From positions 1 through 64,000 of the forward strand of contig JAMKCF010000163.1 in the NCBI GenBank assembly GCA_023634235.1: a stretch of DNA of 64,000 nt, given 5' to 3'. The notes beneath the pieces are model-generated. The model ran no database searches, had not been told where the DNA came from, and saw only the letters and a list, made by a program, of their open reading frames with translations. The number at the start of each line of letters is the position of its first letter. The stretch's first letter is position 1. The stretch is from Pisaster brevispinus (Eukaryota > Echinodermata > Asteroidea > Forcipulatida > Asteriidae). The position numbers and the translations under genes are program-made. Positions 9,390 to 22,539 of the stretch are shown here, one piece after another.

Positions 9390-12300
9390 GTGTTTGTCTC
9401 TTTTACAGCAAATTCGAGATGAAGCTGTTTTGCGGGGCCTTTGTAGCGTCCCCGTTTGCTGGTCTTTTCCGGTGTAAAGCCTGCCCGCATTGGCCGTAAA
9501 AGTCCAATTTCCGGGTGCGGGGATACCTTAGGAAGATTCAGGCGAAAATTTCATCTCTCTAGCATGCCTAGATCGGGAGTTATTGCCAAATTCACCGCAC
9601 AGTTAAATTGGGCCATTACCCCGGTCCGCACGACCTTGTCTCGCAGCCGGTTTTTGGGAGGGGTCAATTTCTGTTAGGGGTAGGGCTAACATCCAGGTCG
9701 CTCGCCTCGCCTACAGAGTCGTCAGCAACCCCAAACTCACGGTAGAGGGAGCCCTTGAGACGGGCTTAACAGTGGTGCTAAACTTGTGCAGATCCGATAT
9801 TGCCTTGGGGGTGATTTGACCATCCTTATTTTGTGTTTGTCTCTTTTACAGCAAATTCGAGATGAAGCTGTTTTGCGGGGCCTTTGTAGTGTCCCCGTTT
9901 GCTGGTCTTTTCCGGTGTGAAGCCTGCCCGCAACGGCCGTAAAAGTCCAATTTCCGGATGCAGGGATACCTAAGGAAGATTCAGGTAAAAAATTCATCTC
10001 TCTAGCATGCCTAGATCGGGAGTTATTCCCATTACCCCGGTCCGCACGACCTTGTCTCGCAGCCGGTTTTTTTTTTTTTTTTTGGGGGGGGGTCAATTTC
10101 TGTTAGGGGTAGGGCTTACATCCAGGCCGCTCGCCTCGCCTACAGAGTCGTCAGCAACCCCAAACTCACGGTAGAGAGAGCCCTTGAGATGGGCTTTACA
10201 GTGGTGCTAAACTTGTGCAGATCCGATATTGCCTTGGGGGTGATTTGACCATCCTTATTTTATGTTTGTCTCTTTTACATCAAATTCGAGATGAAGCTGT
10301 TTTGCGGGGCCTTTGTAGCGTCCCCGTTTGCTGGTCTTTTCCGGTGTAAAGCCTGCCCGCAACGGCCGTAAAAGTCCAATTTCCGGATGCAGGGATACCT
10401 AAGGAAGATTCAGGTAAACAATTCATCTCTCTAGCATGCCTAGATCGGGAGTTATTCCCATTACCCCGGTCCGCACGACCTTGTCTCGCAGCCGGTTTTT
10501 TTTTTTTTGGGGGGGGGGGTCAATTTCTGTTAGGGGTAGGGCTTACATCCAGGCCGCTCGCCTCGCCTACAGAGTCGTCAGCAACCCCAAACTCACGGTA
10601 GAGAGAGCCCTTGAGACGGGCTTTACAGTGGTGCTAAACTTGTGCAGATCCGATATTGCCTTGGGGTGATTTGACCATCCTTATTTTATGTTTGTCTCTT
10701 TTACATCAAATTCGAGATGAAGCTGTTTTGCGGGGCCTTTGTAGCGTCCCCGTTTGCTGGTCTTTTCCGGTGTGAAGCCTGCCCGCAACGGCCGTCAAAG
10801 TTCAATTTCCGGATGCAGGGATACCTAAGGAAGATTCAGGTAAAAAATTCATCTCTCTAGCATGCCTAGATCGGGAGTTATTCCCATTACCCCGGTCCGC
10901 ACGACCTTGTCTCGCAGCCGGTTTTTTTTTTTTTTTTTTTGGGGGGGGTCAATTTCTGTTAGGGGTAGGGCTTACATCCAGGCCGCTCGCCTCGCCTACA
11001 GAGTCGTCAGCAACCCCAAACTCAAGGTAGAGAGAGCCCTTGAGACGGGCTTTACAGTGGTGCTAAACTTGTGCAGATCCGATATTGCCTTGGGGGTGAT
11101 TTGACCATCCTTATTTTATGTTTGTCTCTTTTACATCAAATTCGAGATGAAGCTGTTTTGCGGGGCCTTTGTAGCGTCCCCGTTTGCTGGTCTTTTCCGG
11201 TGTAAAGCCTGCCCGCATTGGCCGTAAAAGTCCAATTTCCGGGTGCGGGGATACCTTAGGAAGATTCAGGCGAAAATTTCATCTCTCTAGCATGCCTAGA
11301 TCGGGAGTTATTGCCAAATTCACCGCACAGTTAAATTGGGCCATTACCCCGGTCCGCACGACCTTGTCTCGCAGCCGGTTTTTGGGAGGGGTCAATTTCT
11401 GTTAGGGGTAGGGCTAACATCCAGGTCGCTCGCCTCGCCTACAGAGTCGTCAGCAACCCCAAACTCACGGTAGAGGGAGCCCTTGAGACGGGCTTAACAG
11501 TGGTGCTAAACTTGTGCAGATCCGATATTGCCTTGGGGGTGATTTGACCATCCTTATTTTATGTTTGTCTCTTTTACATCAAATTCGAGATGAAGCTGTT
11601 TTGCGGGGCCTTTGTAGCGTCCCCGTTTGCTGGTCTTTTCCGGTATAAAGCCTGCCCGCATTGGCCGTAAAAGTCCAATTTCCGGGTGCGGGGATACCTA
11701 AGGAAGATTCAGGCGAAAATTTCATCTCTCTAGCATGCCTAGGTCGGGAGTTATTCCCAAATTCACCGCACAGTTAAATTGGGCCATTACCCCGGTCCGC
11801 ACGACCTTGTCTCGCAGCCGGTTTTTGGGAGGGGTCAATTTCTGTTAGGGGTAGGGCTAACATCCAGGTCGCTCGCCTCGCCTACAGAGTCGTCAGCAAC
11901 CCCAAACTCACGGTAGAGGGAGCCCTTGAGACGGGCTTTACAGTGGTGCTAAACTTGTGCAGATCCGATATTGCCTTGGGGGTGATTTGACCATCCTTAT
12001 TTTGTGTTTGTCTCTTTTACAGCAAATTCGAGATGAAGCTGTTTTGCGGGGCCTTTGTAGCGTCCCCGTTTGCTGGTCTTTTCCGGTGTGAAGCCTGCCC
12101 GCAACGGCCGTAAAAGTCCAATTTCCGGATGCAGGGATACCTAAGGAAGATTCAGGTAAAAAATTCATCTCTCTAGCATGCCTAGATCGGGAGTTATTCC
12201 CATTACCCCGGTCCGCACGACCTTGTCTCGCAGCCGTTTTTTTTTTTTTGGGGGGGGGTCAATTTCTGTTAGGGGTAGGGCTTACATCCAGGCCGCTCGC

Positions 12301-12427
12301 CTCGCCTACAGAGTCGTCAGCAACCCCAAACTCACGGTAGAGAGAGCCCTTGAGACGGGCTTTACAGTGGTACTAAACTTGTGCAGATCCGATATTGCCT
12401 TGGGGGTGATTTGACCATCCTTATTTT
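9390..12427. repeat. 3.04-kb tandem duplication, copy 1
   Basis: The copy spans part of A9133, then A9576, B10019, B10448, B10874, A11304, A11747 and part of B12190. Diagnostic variants shared with copy 2 are ataccttagg, ttattgccaaattc, gggcttaacag, tagtgtcccc, gagatgggc, gtaaacaattc, gtcaaagttc, ctcaaggtag and cctaggtcggg. The breakpoint lies inside a monomer, between the tggt(g/a)ctaaac site and the ttatttt(g/a)tg site (9334-9390, 12372-12428, 15408-15464). B12190 is the junction monomer: its 5' half is B and its 3' part continues as A9133 does. Confidence 0.92.
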
Positions 12428-15400
12428 GTGTTTGTCTCTTTTACAGCAAATTCGAGATGAAGCTGTTTTGCGGGGCCTTTGTAGCGTCCCCGTTTGCTGG
12501 TCTTTTCCGGTGTAAAGCCTGCCCGCATTGGCCGTAAAAGTCCAATTTCCGGGTGCGGGGATACCTTAGGAAGATTCAGGCGAAAATTTCATCTCTCTAG
12601 CATGCCTAGATCGGGAGTTATTGCCAAATTCACCGCACAGTTAAATTGGGCCATTACCCCGGTCCGCACGACCTTGTCTCGCAGCCGGTTTTTGGGAGGG
12701 GTCAATTTCTGTTAGGGGTAGGGCTAACATCCAGGTCGCTCGCCTCGCCTACAGAGTCGTCAGCAACCCCAAACTCACGGTAGAGGGAGCCCTTGAGACG
12801 GGCTTAACAGTGGTGCTAAACTTGTGCAGATCCGATATTGCCTTGGGGGTGATTTGACCATCCTTATTTTGTGTTTGTCTCTTTTACAGCAAATTCGAGA
12901 TGAAGCTGTTTTGCGGGGCCTTTGTAGTGTCCCCGTTTGCTGGTCTTTTCCGGTGTGAAGCCTGCCCGCAACGGCCGTAAAAGTCCAATTTCCGGATGCA
13001 GGGATACCTAAGGAAGATTCAGGTAAAAAATTCATCTCTCTAGCATGCCTAGATCGGGAGTTATTCCCATTACCCCGGTCCGCACGACCTTGTCTCGCAG
13101 CCGGTTTTTGTTTTTTTTGGGGGGGGGGGGTCAATTTCTGTTAGGGGTAGGGCTTACATCCAGGCCGCTCGCCTCGCCTACAGAGTCGTCAGCAACCCCA
13201 AACTCACGGTAGAGAGAGCCCTTGAGATGGGCTTTACAGTGGTGCTAAACTTGTGCAGATCCGATATTGCCTTGGGGGTGATTTGACCATCCTTATTTTA
13301 TGTTTGTCTCTTTTACATCAAATTCGAGATGAAGCTGTTTTGCGGGGCCTTTGTAGCGTCCCCGTTTGCTGGTCTTTTCCGGTGTGAAGCCTGCCCGCAA
13401 CGGCCGTAAAAGTCCAATTTCCGGATGCAGGGATACCTAAGGAAGATTCAGGTAAACAATTCATCTCTCTAGCATGCCTAGATCGGGAGTTATTCCCATT
13501 ACCCCGGTCCGCACGACCTTGTCTCGCAGCCGGTTTTTTTTTTTTTGGGGGGGGGTCAATTTCTGTTAGGGGTAGGGCTTACATCCAGGCCGCTCGCCTC
13601 GCCTACAGAGTCGTCAGCAACCCCAAACTCACGGTAGAGAGAGCCCTTGAGACGGGCTTTACAGTGGTGCTAAACTTGTGCAGATCCGATATTGCCTTGG
13701 GGTGATTTGACCATCCTTATTTTATGTTTGTCTCTTTTACATCAAATTCGAGATGAAGCTGTTTTGCGGGGCCTTTGTAGCGTCCCCGTTTGCTGGTCTT
13801 TTCCGGTGTGAAGCCTGCCCGCAACGGCCGTCAAAGTTCAATTTCCGGATGCAGGGATACCTAAGGAAGATTCAGGTAAAAAATTCATCTCTCTAGCATG
13901 CCTAGATCGGGAGTTATTCCCATTACCCCGGTCCGCACGACCTTGTCTCGCAGCCGGTTTTTTGTTTTTTTTTTGGGGGGGGGTCAATTTCTGTTAGGGG
14001 TAGGGCTTACATCCAGGCCGCTCGCCTCGCCTACAGAGTCGTCAGCAACCCCAAACTCAAGGTAGAGAGAGCCCTTGAGACGGGCTTTACAGTGGTGCTA
14101 AACTTGTGCAGATCCGATATTGCCTTGGGGGTGATTTGACCATCCTTATTTTATGTTTGTCTCTTTTACATCAAATTCGAGATGAAGCTGTTTTGCGGGG
14201 CCTTTGTAGCGTCCCCGTTTGCTGGTCTTTTCCGGTGTAAAGCCTGCCCGCATTGGCCGTAAAAGTCCAATTTCCGGGTGCGGGGATACCTTAGGAAGAT
14301 TCAGGCGAAAATTTCATCTCTCTAGCATGCCTAGATCGGGAGTTATTGCCAAATTCACCGCACAGTTAAATTGGGCCATTACCCCGGTCCGCACGACCTT
14401 GTCTCGCAGCCGGTTTTTGGGAGGGGTCAATTTCTGTTAGGGGTAGGGCTAACATCCAGGTCGCTCGCCTCGCCTACAGAGTCGTCAGCAACCCCAAACT
14501 CACGGTAGAGGGAGCCCTTGAGACGGGCTTAACAGTGGTGCTAAACTTGTGCAGATCCGATATTGCCTTGGGGGTGATTTGACCATCCTTATTTTATGTT
14601 TGTCTCTTTTACATCAAATTCGAGATGAAGCTGTTTTGCGGGGCCTTTGTAGCGTCCCCGTTTGCTGGTCTTTTCCGGTATAAAGCCTGCCCGCATTGGC
14701 CGTAAAAGTCCAATTTCCGGGTGCGGGGATACCTAAGGAAGATTCAGGCGAAAATTTCATCTCTCTAGCATGCCTAGGTCGGGAGTTATTCCCAAATTCA
14801 CCGCACAGTTAAATTGGGCCATTACCCCGGTCCGCACGACCTTGTCTCGCAGCCGGTTTTTGGGAGGGGTCAATTTCTGTTAGGGGTAGGGCTAACATCC
14901 AGGTCGCTCGCCTCGCCTACAGAGTCGTCAGCAACCCCAAACTCACGGTAGAGGGAGCCCTTGAGACGGGCTTTACAGTGGTGCTAAACTTGTGCAGATC
15001 CGATATTGCCTTGGGGGTGATTTGACCATCCTTATTTTGTGTTTGTCTCTTTTACAGCAAATTCGAGATGAAGCTGTTTTGCGGGGCCTTTGTAGCGTCC
15101 CCGTTTGCTGGTCTTTTCCGGTGTGAAGCCTGCCCGCAACGGCCGTAAAAGTCCAATTTCCGGATGCAGGGATACCTAAGGAAGATTCAGGTAAAAAATT
15201 CATCTCTCTAGCATGCCTAGATCGGGAGTTATTCCCATTACCCCGGTCCGCACGACCTTGTCTCGCAGCCGTTTTTTTTTTTTTGGGGGGGGGGTCAATT
15301 TCTGTTAGGGGTAGGGCTTACATCCAGGCCGCTCGCCTCGCCTACAGAGTCGTCAGCAACCCCAAACTCACGGTAGAGAGAGCCCTTGAGACGGGCTTTA

Positions 15401-15463
15401 CAGTGGTACTAAACTTGTGCAGATCCGATATTGCCTTGGGGGTGATTTGACCATCCTTATTTT
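12428..15463. repeat. 3.04-kb tandem duplication, copy 2
   Basis: The copy spans the rest of B12190, then A12614, B13057, B13486, B13910, A14339, A14782 and part of B15225, in the same order as copy 1. The copies differ mainly in the T/G tracts: copy 2 has a G interrupting the T-run at 13110 and again at 13964, where copy 1 has pure T. One other difference I noticed is gtgtaaag (copy 1, near 10346) against gtgtgaag (copy 2, near 13383). The offset drifts from 3038 to 3035 bp. Confidence 0.92.
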
Positions 15464-16923
15464 ATGTTTGTCTCTTTTACATCAAATTCGAGATGAAGCT
15501 GTTTTGCGGGGCCTTTGTAGCGTCCCCGTTTGCTGGTCTTTTCCTGTGTGAAGCCTGCCCGCATCGGCCGTAAAAGTCCAATTTCCGGATGCAGGGATAC
15601 CTAAGGAAGATTCAGGTAAAAAATTCATCTCTCTAGCATGCCTAGATCGGGAGTTATTCCCATTACCCCGGTCCGCACGACCTTGTCTCGCAGCCGGTTT
15701 TTTTTTTTTTTTGGAGGGGTCAATTTCTGTTAGGGGTAGGGCTAACATCCAGGTCGCTCGCCTCGCCTACAGAGTCGTCAGCAACCCCAAACTCACGGTA
15801 GAGGGAGCCCTTGAGACGGGCTTTACAGTGGTGCAAAACTTGTGCAGATCCGATATTGCCTTGGGGGTGATTTGACCATCCTTATTTTGTGTTTGTCTCT
15901 TTTACAGCAACTTCGAGATGAAGCTGTTTTGCGGGGCCTTTGTAGCGTCCCCGTTTGCTGGTCTTTTCCGGTGTGAAGCCTGCCCGCAACGGCCGTAAAA
16001 GTCCAATTTCCGGATGCAGGGATACCTAAGGAAGATTCAGGTAAAAAATTCATCTCTCTAGCATGCCTAGATCGGGAGTTATTCCCATTACCCCGGTCCG
16101 CACGACCTTGTCTCGCAGCCGTTTTTTTTTTTTTGGGGGGGGGTCAATTTCTGTTAGGGGTAGGGCTTACATCCAGGCCGCTCGCCTCGCCTACAGAGTC
16201 GTCAGCAACCCCAAACTCACGGTAGAGAGAGCCCTTGAGACGGGCTTTACAGTGGTACTAAACTTGTGCAGATCCGATATTGCCTTGGGGGTGATTTGAC
16301 CATCCTTATTTTATGTTTGTCTCTTTTACATCAAATTCGAGATGAAGCTGTTTTGCGGGGCCTTTGTAGCGTCCCCGTTTGCTGGTCTTTTCCTGTGTGA
16401 AGCCTGCCCGCATCGGCCGTAAAAGTCCAATTTCCGGATGCAGGGATACCTAAGGAAGATTCAGGTAAAAAATTCATCTCTCTAGCATGCCTAGATCGGG
16501 AGTTATTCCCATTACCCCGGTCCGCACGACCTTGTCTCGCAGCCGGTTTTTTTTTTTTTTTGGAGGGGTCAATTTCTGTTAGGGGTAGGGCTAACATCCA
16601 GGTCGCTCGCCTCGCCTACAGAGTCGTCAGCAACCCCAAACTCACGGTAGAGGGAGCCCTTGAGACGGGCTTTACAGTGGTGCAAAACTTGTGCAGATCC
16701 GATATTGCCTTGGGGGTGATTTGACCATCCTTATTTTGTGTTTGTCTCTTTTACAGCAACTTCGAGATGAAGCTGTTTTGCGGGGCCTTTGTAGCGTCCC
16801 CGTTTGCTGGTCTTTTCCGGTGTGAAGCCTGCCCGCAACGGCCGTAAAAGTCCAATTTCCGGATGCAGGGATACCTAAGGAAGATTCAGGTAAAAAATTC
16901 ATCTCTCTAGCATGCCTAGATCG
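15225..16923. repeat. Near-identical tandem duplication (850 + 849 bp)
   Basis: Copies are 15225-16074 and 16075-16923. Both carry the private variants gtggtactaaac, gcatcggcc, gtggtgcaaaac and acagcaacttcg. The only difference I noticed is one base in a G run. The left neighbour, A14782, is the end of the 3.04-kb duplication, so two amplification events abut at B15225. Confidence 0.92.
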
Positions 16924-17366
16924 GGAGTTATTCCCAAATTCACCGCACAGTTAAATTGGGCCATTACCCCGGTCCGCACGACCTTGTCTCGCAGCCGGTT
17001 TTTGGGAGGGGTCAATTTCTGTTAGGGGTAGGGCTAACATCCAGGTCGCTCGCCTCGCCTACAGAGTCGTCAGCAACCCCAAACTCACGGTAGAGGGAGC
17101 CCTTGAGACGGGCTTTACAGTGGTGCTAAACTTGTGCAGATCCGATATTGCCTTGGGGGTGATTTGACCATCCTTATTTTGTGTTTGTCTCTTTTACAGC
17201 AAATTCGAGATGAAGCTGTTTTGCGGGGCCTTTGTAGCGTCCCCGTTTGCTGGTCTTTTCCGGTGTGAAGCCTGCCCGCAACGGCCGTAAAAGTTCAATT
17301 TCCGGATGCAGGGATACCTAAGGAAGATTCAGGTAAAAAATTCATCTCTCTAGCATGCCTAGATCG

Positions 17367-19064
17367 GGAGTTATTCCCATTACCCCGGTCCGCACGACCT
17401 TGTCTCGCAGCCGTTTTTTTTTTTTTTGGGAGGGGTCAATTTCTGTTAGGGGTAGGGCTAACATCCAGGTCGCTCGCCTCGCCTACAGAGTCGTCAGCAA
17501 CCCCAAACTCACAGTAGAGGGAGCCCTTGAGACGGGCTTTACAGTGGTGCTAAACTTGTGCAGATCCGATATTGCCTTGGGGGTGATTTGACCATCCTTA
17601 TTTTGTGTTTGTCTCTTTTACAGCAAATTCGAGATGAAGCTGTTTTGCGGGGCCTTTGTAGCGTCCCCGTTTGCTGGTCTTTTCCGGTGTGAAGCCTGCC
17701 CGCAACGGCCGTAAAAGTCCAATTTCCGGATGCAGGGATACCTAAGGAAGATTCAGGTAAAAAATTCATCTCTCTAGCATGCCTAGATCGGGAGTTATTC
17801 CCATTACCCCGGTCCGCACGACCTTGTCTCGCAGCCGTTTTTTTTTTTTTTGGGGGGGGGTCAATTTCTGTTAGGGGTAGGGCTTACATCCAGGCCGCTC
17901 GCCTCGCCTACAGAGTCGTCAGCAACCCCAAACTCACGGTAGAGAGAGCCCTTGAGACGGGCTTTACAGTGGTGCTAAACTTGTGCAGATCCGATATTGC
18001 CTTGGGGGTGATTTGACCATCCTTATTTTATGTTTGTCTCTTTTACATCAAATTCGAGATGAAGCTGTTTTGCGGGGCCTTTGTAGCGTCCCCGTTTGCT
18101 GGTCTTTTCCTGTGTGAAGCCTGCCCGCAACGGCCGTAAAAGTCCAATTTCCGGATGCAGGGATACCTAAGGAAGATTCAGGTAAAAAATTCATCTCTCT
18201 AGCATGCCTAGATCGGGAGTTATTCCCATTACCCCGGTCCGCACGACCTTGTCTCGCAGCCGGTTTTTTTTTTTTTTGGAGGGGTCAATTTCTGTTAGGG
18301 GTAGGGCTAACATCCAGGTCGCTCGCCTCGCCTACAGAGTCGTCAGCAACCCCAAACTCACGGTAGAGGGAGCCCTTGAGACGGGCTTTACAGTGGTGCT
18401 AAACTTGTGCAGATCCGATATTGCCTTGGGGGTGATTTGACCATCCTTATTTTGTGTTTGTCTCTTTTACAGCAAATTCGAGATGAAGCTGTTTTGCGGG
18501 GCCTTTGTAGCGTCCCCGTTTGCTGGTCTTTTCCGGTGTGAAGCCTGCCCGCAACGGCCGTAAAAGTCCAATTTCCGGATGCAGGGATACCTAAGGAAGA
18601 TTCAGGTAAAAAATTCATCTCTCTAGCATGCCTAGATCGGGAGTTATTCCCATTACCCCGGTCCGCACGACCTTGTCTCGCAGCCGTTTTTTTTTTTTTT
18701 GGGGGGGGGTCAATTTCTGTTAGGGGTAGGGCTTACATCCAGGCCGCTCGCCTCGCCTACAGAGTCGTCAGCAACCCCAAACTCACGGTAAAGAGAGCCC
18801 TTGAGACGGGCTTTACAGTGGTGCTAAACTTGTGCAGATCCGATATTGCCTTGGGGGTGATTTGACCATCCTTATTTTATGTTTGTCTCTTTTACATCAA
18901 ATTCGAGATGAAGCTGTTTTGCGGGGCCTTTGTAGCGTCCCCGTTTGCTGGTCTTTTCCTGTGTGAAGCCTGCCCGCAACGGCCGTAAAAGTCCAATTTC
19001 CGGATGCAGGGATACCTAAGGAAGATTCAGGTAAAAAATTCATCTCTCTAGCATGCCTAGATCG
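17367..19064. repeat. Tandem duplication of an 849-bp B'-B dimer
   Basis: Copies are 17367-18215 and 18216-19064. Each is a B' monomer with gctaacatccaggtcg followed by a B monomer with cctgtgtgaag. They differ in the tract (GGGAGGGG against GGAGGGG), cacagtag against cacggtag near 17510 and 18360, and ggtagagag against ggtaaagag near 18790. It is therefore somewhat older than the 15225 duplication. Confidence 0.85.
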
Positions 19065-22000
19065 GGAGTTATTCCCATTACCCCGGTCCGCACGACCTTG
19101 TCTCGCAGCCGGTTTTTTTTTTTTTGGGGGGGGGTCAATTTCTGTTAGGGGTAGGGCTTACATCCAGGCCGCTCGCCTCGCCTACAGAATCGTCAGCAAC
19201 CCCAAACTCACGGTAGAGAGAGCCCTTGAGACGGGCTTTACAGTGGTGCTAAACTTGTGCAGATCCGATATTGCCTTGGGGGTGATTTGACCATCCTTAT
19301 TTTATGTTTGTCTCTTTTACATCAAATTCGAGATGAAGCTGTTTTGCGGGGCCTTTGTAGCGTCCCCGTTTGCTGGTCTTTTCCGGTGTAAAGCCTGCCC
19401 GCATTGGCCGTAAAAGTCCAATTTCCGGGTGCGGGGATACCTAAGGAAGATTCAGGCGAAAATTTCATCTCTCTAGCATGCCTAGATCGGGAGTTATTCC
19501 CAAAATCACCGCACAGTTAAATTGGGCCATTACCCCGGTCCGCACGACCTTGTCTCGCAGCCGGTTTTTGGGAGGGGTCAATTTCTGTTAGGGGTAGGGC
19601 TAACATCCAGGTCGCTCGCCTCGCCTACAGAGTCGTCAGCAACCCCAAACTCACGGTAGAGGGAGCCCTTGAGACGGGCTTTACAGTGGTGCTAAACTTG
19701 TGCAGATCCGATATTGCCTTGGGGGTGATTTGACCATCCTTATTTTGTGTTTGTCTCTTTTACAGCAAATTCGAGATGAAGCTGTTTTGCGGGGCCTTTG
19801 TAGCGTCCCCGTTTGCTGGTCTTTTCCGGTGTGAAGCCTGCCCGCAACGGCCGTAAAAGTCCAATTTCCGGATGCAGGGATACCTAAGGAAGATTCAGGT
19901 AAAATATTCATCTCTCTAGCATGCCTAGATCGGGAGTTATTCCCATTACCCCGGTCCGCACGACCTTGTCTCGCAGCCGGTTTTTTTTTTTTTTGGGGGG
20001 GGGTCAATTTCTGTTAGGGGTAGGGCTTACATCCAGGCCGCTCGCCTCGCCTACAGAGTCGTCAGCAACCCCAAACTCACGGTAGAGAGAGCCCTTGAGA
20101 CGGGCTTTACAGTGGTACTAAACTTGTGCAGATCCGATATTGCCTTGGGGGTGATTTGACCATCCTTATTTTATGTTTGTCTCTTTTACATCAAATTCGA
20201 GATGAAGCTGTTTTGCGGGGCCTTTGTAGCGTCCCCGTTTGCTGGTCTTTTCCGGTGTAAAGCCTGCCCGCATTGGCCGTAAAAGTACAATTTCCGGGTG
20301 CGGGGATACCTAAGGAAGATTCAGGCGAAAATTTCATCTCTCTAGCATGCCTAGATCGGGAGTTATTCCCAAATTCACCGCACAGTTAAATTGGGCCATT
20401 ACCCCGGTCCGCACGACCTTGTCTCGCAGCCGGTTTTTGGGAGGGGTCAATTTCTGTTAGGGGTAGGGCTAACATCCAGGTCGCTCGCCTCGCCTACAGA
20501 GTCGTCAGCAACCCCAAGCTCACGGTAGAGGGAGCCCTTGAGACGGGCTTTACAGTGGTGCTAAACTTGTGCAAATCCGATATTGCCTTGGGGGTGATTT
20601 GACCATCCTTATTTTGTGTTTGTCTCTTTTACAGCAAATTCGAGATGAAGCTGTTTTGCGGGGCCTTTGTAGCGTCCCCGTTTGCTGGTCTTTTCCGGTG
20701 TAAAGCCTGCCCGCAACGGCCGTAAAAGTCCAATTTCCGGATGCAGGGATACCTAAGGAAGATTCAGGTAAAAAATTCATCTCTCTAGCATGCCTAGATC
20801 GGGAGTTATTCCCATTACCCCGGTCCGCACGACCTTGTCTCGCAGCCGGTTTTTTTTTTTTTTTGGGGGGGGGGTCAATTTCTGTTAGGGGTAGGGCTTA
20901 CATCCAGGCCGCTCGCCTCGCCTACAGAGTCGTCAGCAACCCCAAACTCATGGTAGAGAGAGCCCTTGAGACGGGCTTTACAGTGGTGCTAAACTTGTGC
21001 AGATCCGATATTGCCTTGGGGGTGATTTGACCATCCTTATTTTATGTTTGTCTCTTTTACATCAAATTCGAGATGAAGCTGTTTTGCGTGGCCTTTGTAG
21101 CGTCCCCGTTTGCTGGTCTTTTCCGGTGTAAAACCTGCCCGCATTGGCCGTAAAAGTCCAATTTCCGGGTGCGGGGATACCTAAGGAAGATTCAGGCGAA
21201 AATTTCATCTCTCTAGCATGCCTAGATCGGGAGTTATTCCCAAATTCACCGCACAGTTAAATTGGGCCATTACCCCGGTCCGCACGACCTTGTCTCGCAG
21301 CCGGTTTTTGGGAGGGGTCAATTTCTGTTAGGGGTAGGGCTAACATCCAGGTCGCTCGCCTCGCCTACAGAGTCATCAGCAACCCCAAACTCACGGTAGA
21401 GAGAGCCCTTGAGACGGGCTTTACACTGGTGCTAAACTTGTGCAGATCCGATATTGCCTTGGGGGTGATTTGACCATCCTTATTTTGTGTTTGTCTCTTT
21501 TACATCAAATTCGAGATGAAGCTGTTTTGCGGGGCCTTTGTAGCGTCCCCGTTTGCTGGTCTTTTCCTGTGTGAAGCCTGCCCGCAACGGCCGTAAAAGT
21601 CCAATTTCCGGATGCAGGGATACCTAAGGAAGATTCAGGTAAAAAATTCATCTCTCTAGCATGCCTAGATCGGGAGTTATTCCCATTACCCCGGTCCGCA
21701 CGACCTTGTCTCGCAGCCGTTTTTTTTTTTTTGGGGGGGGGTCAATTTCTGTTAGGGGTAGGGCTTACATCCAGGCCGCTCGCCTCGCCTACAGAATCGT
21801 CAGCAACCCCAAACTCACGGTAGAGAGAGCCCTTGAGACGGGCTTTACAGTGGTGCTAAACTTGTGCAGATCCGATATTGCCTTGGGGGTGATTTGACCA
21901 TCCTTATTTTATGTTTGTCTCTTTTACATCAAATTCGAGATGAAGCTGTTTTGCGGGGCCTTTGTAGCGTCCCCGTTTGCTGGTCTTTTCCGGTGTAAAG

Positions 22001-22539
22001 CCTGCCCGCATTGGCCGTAAAAGTCCAATTTCCGGGTGCGGGGATACCTAAGGAAGATTCAGGCGAAAATTTCATCTCTCTAGCATGCCTAGATCGGGAG
22101 TTATTCCCAAATTCACCGCACAGTTAAATTGGGCCATTACCCCGGTCCGCACGACCTTGTCTCGCAGCCGGTTTTTGGGAGGGGTCAATTTCTGTTAGGG
22201 GTAGGGCTAACATCCAGGTCGCTCGCCTCGCCTACAGAGTCGTCAGCAACCCCAAACTCACGGTAGAGGGAGCCCTTGAGACGGGCTTTACAGTGGTGCT
22301 AAACTTGTGCAGATCCGATATTGCCTTGGGGGTGATTTGACCATCCTTATTTTGTGTTTGTCTCTTTTACAGCAAATTCGAGATGAAGCTGTTTTGCGGG
22401 GCCTTTGTAGCGTCCCCGTTTGCTGGTCTTTTCCGGTGTGAAGCCTGCCCGCAACGGCCGTAAAAGTCCAATTTCCGGATGCAGGGATACCTAAGGAAGA
22501 TTCAGGTAAAAAATTCATCTCTCTAGCATGCCTAGATCG

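Larger units (their letters stand above)
15225..19489. repeat. B-rich block with an 849-bp B-B' dimer
   Basis: Starts are B15225, B'15650, B16075, B'16499, A16924, B'17367, B17791, B'18216, B18640, B19065. B' monomers combine a long T-run with GGAGGGG or GGGAGGGG and A-type gctaacatccaggtcg, so they are recombinants across the tract. The B partners carry ttttcctgtgtgaag. The dimer period is 849-850 bp against 870 bp for A-B, because both partners lack the 27-bp segment. Confidence 0.9.

Noticed and set aside
9456..9677. 73-codon plus-strand ORF repeated at 11184, 12494, 14219 and 58930
   Set aside because: Four of the five exist because ataccttagg replaces ataccTAAgg and removes a stop; the fifth, at 58930, has acctcagg instead. 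It spans a monomer junction and the T5 tract, with no recognisable protein.
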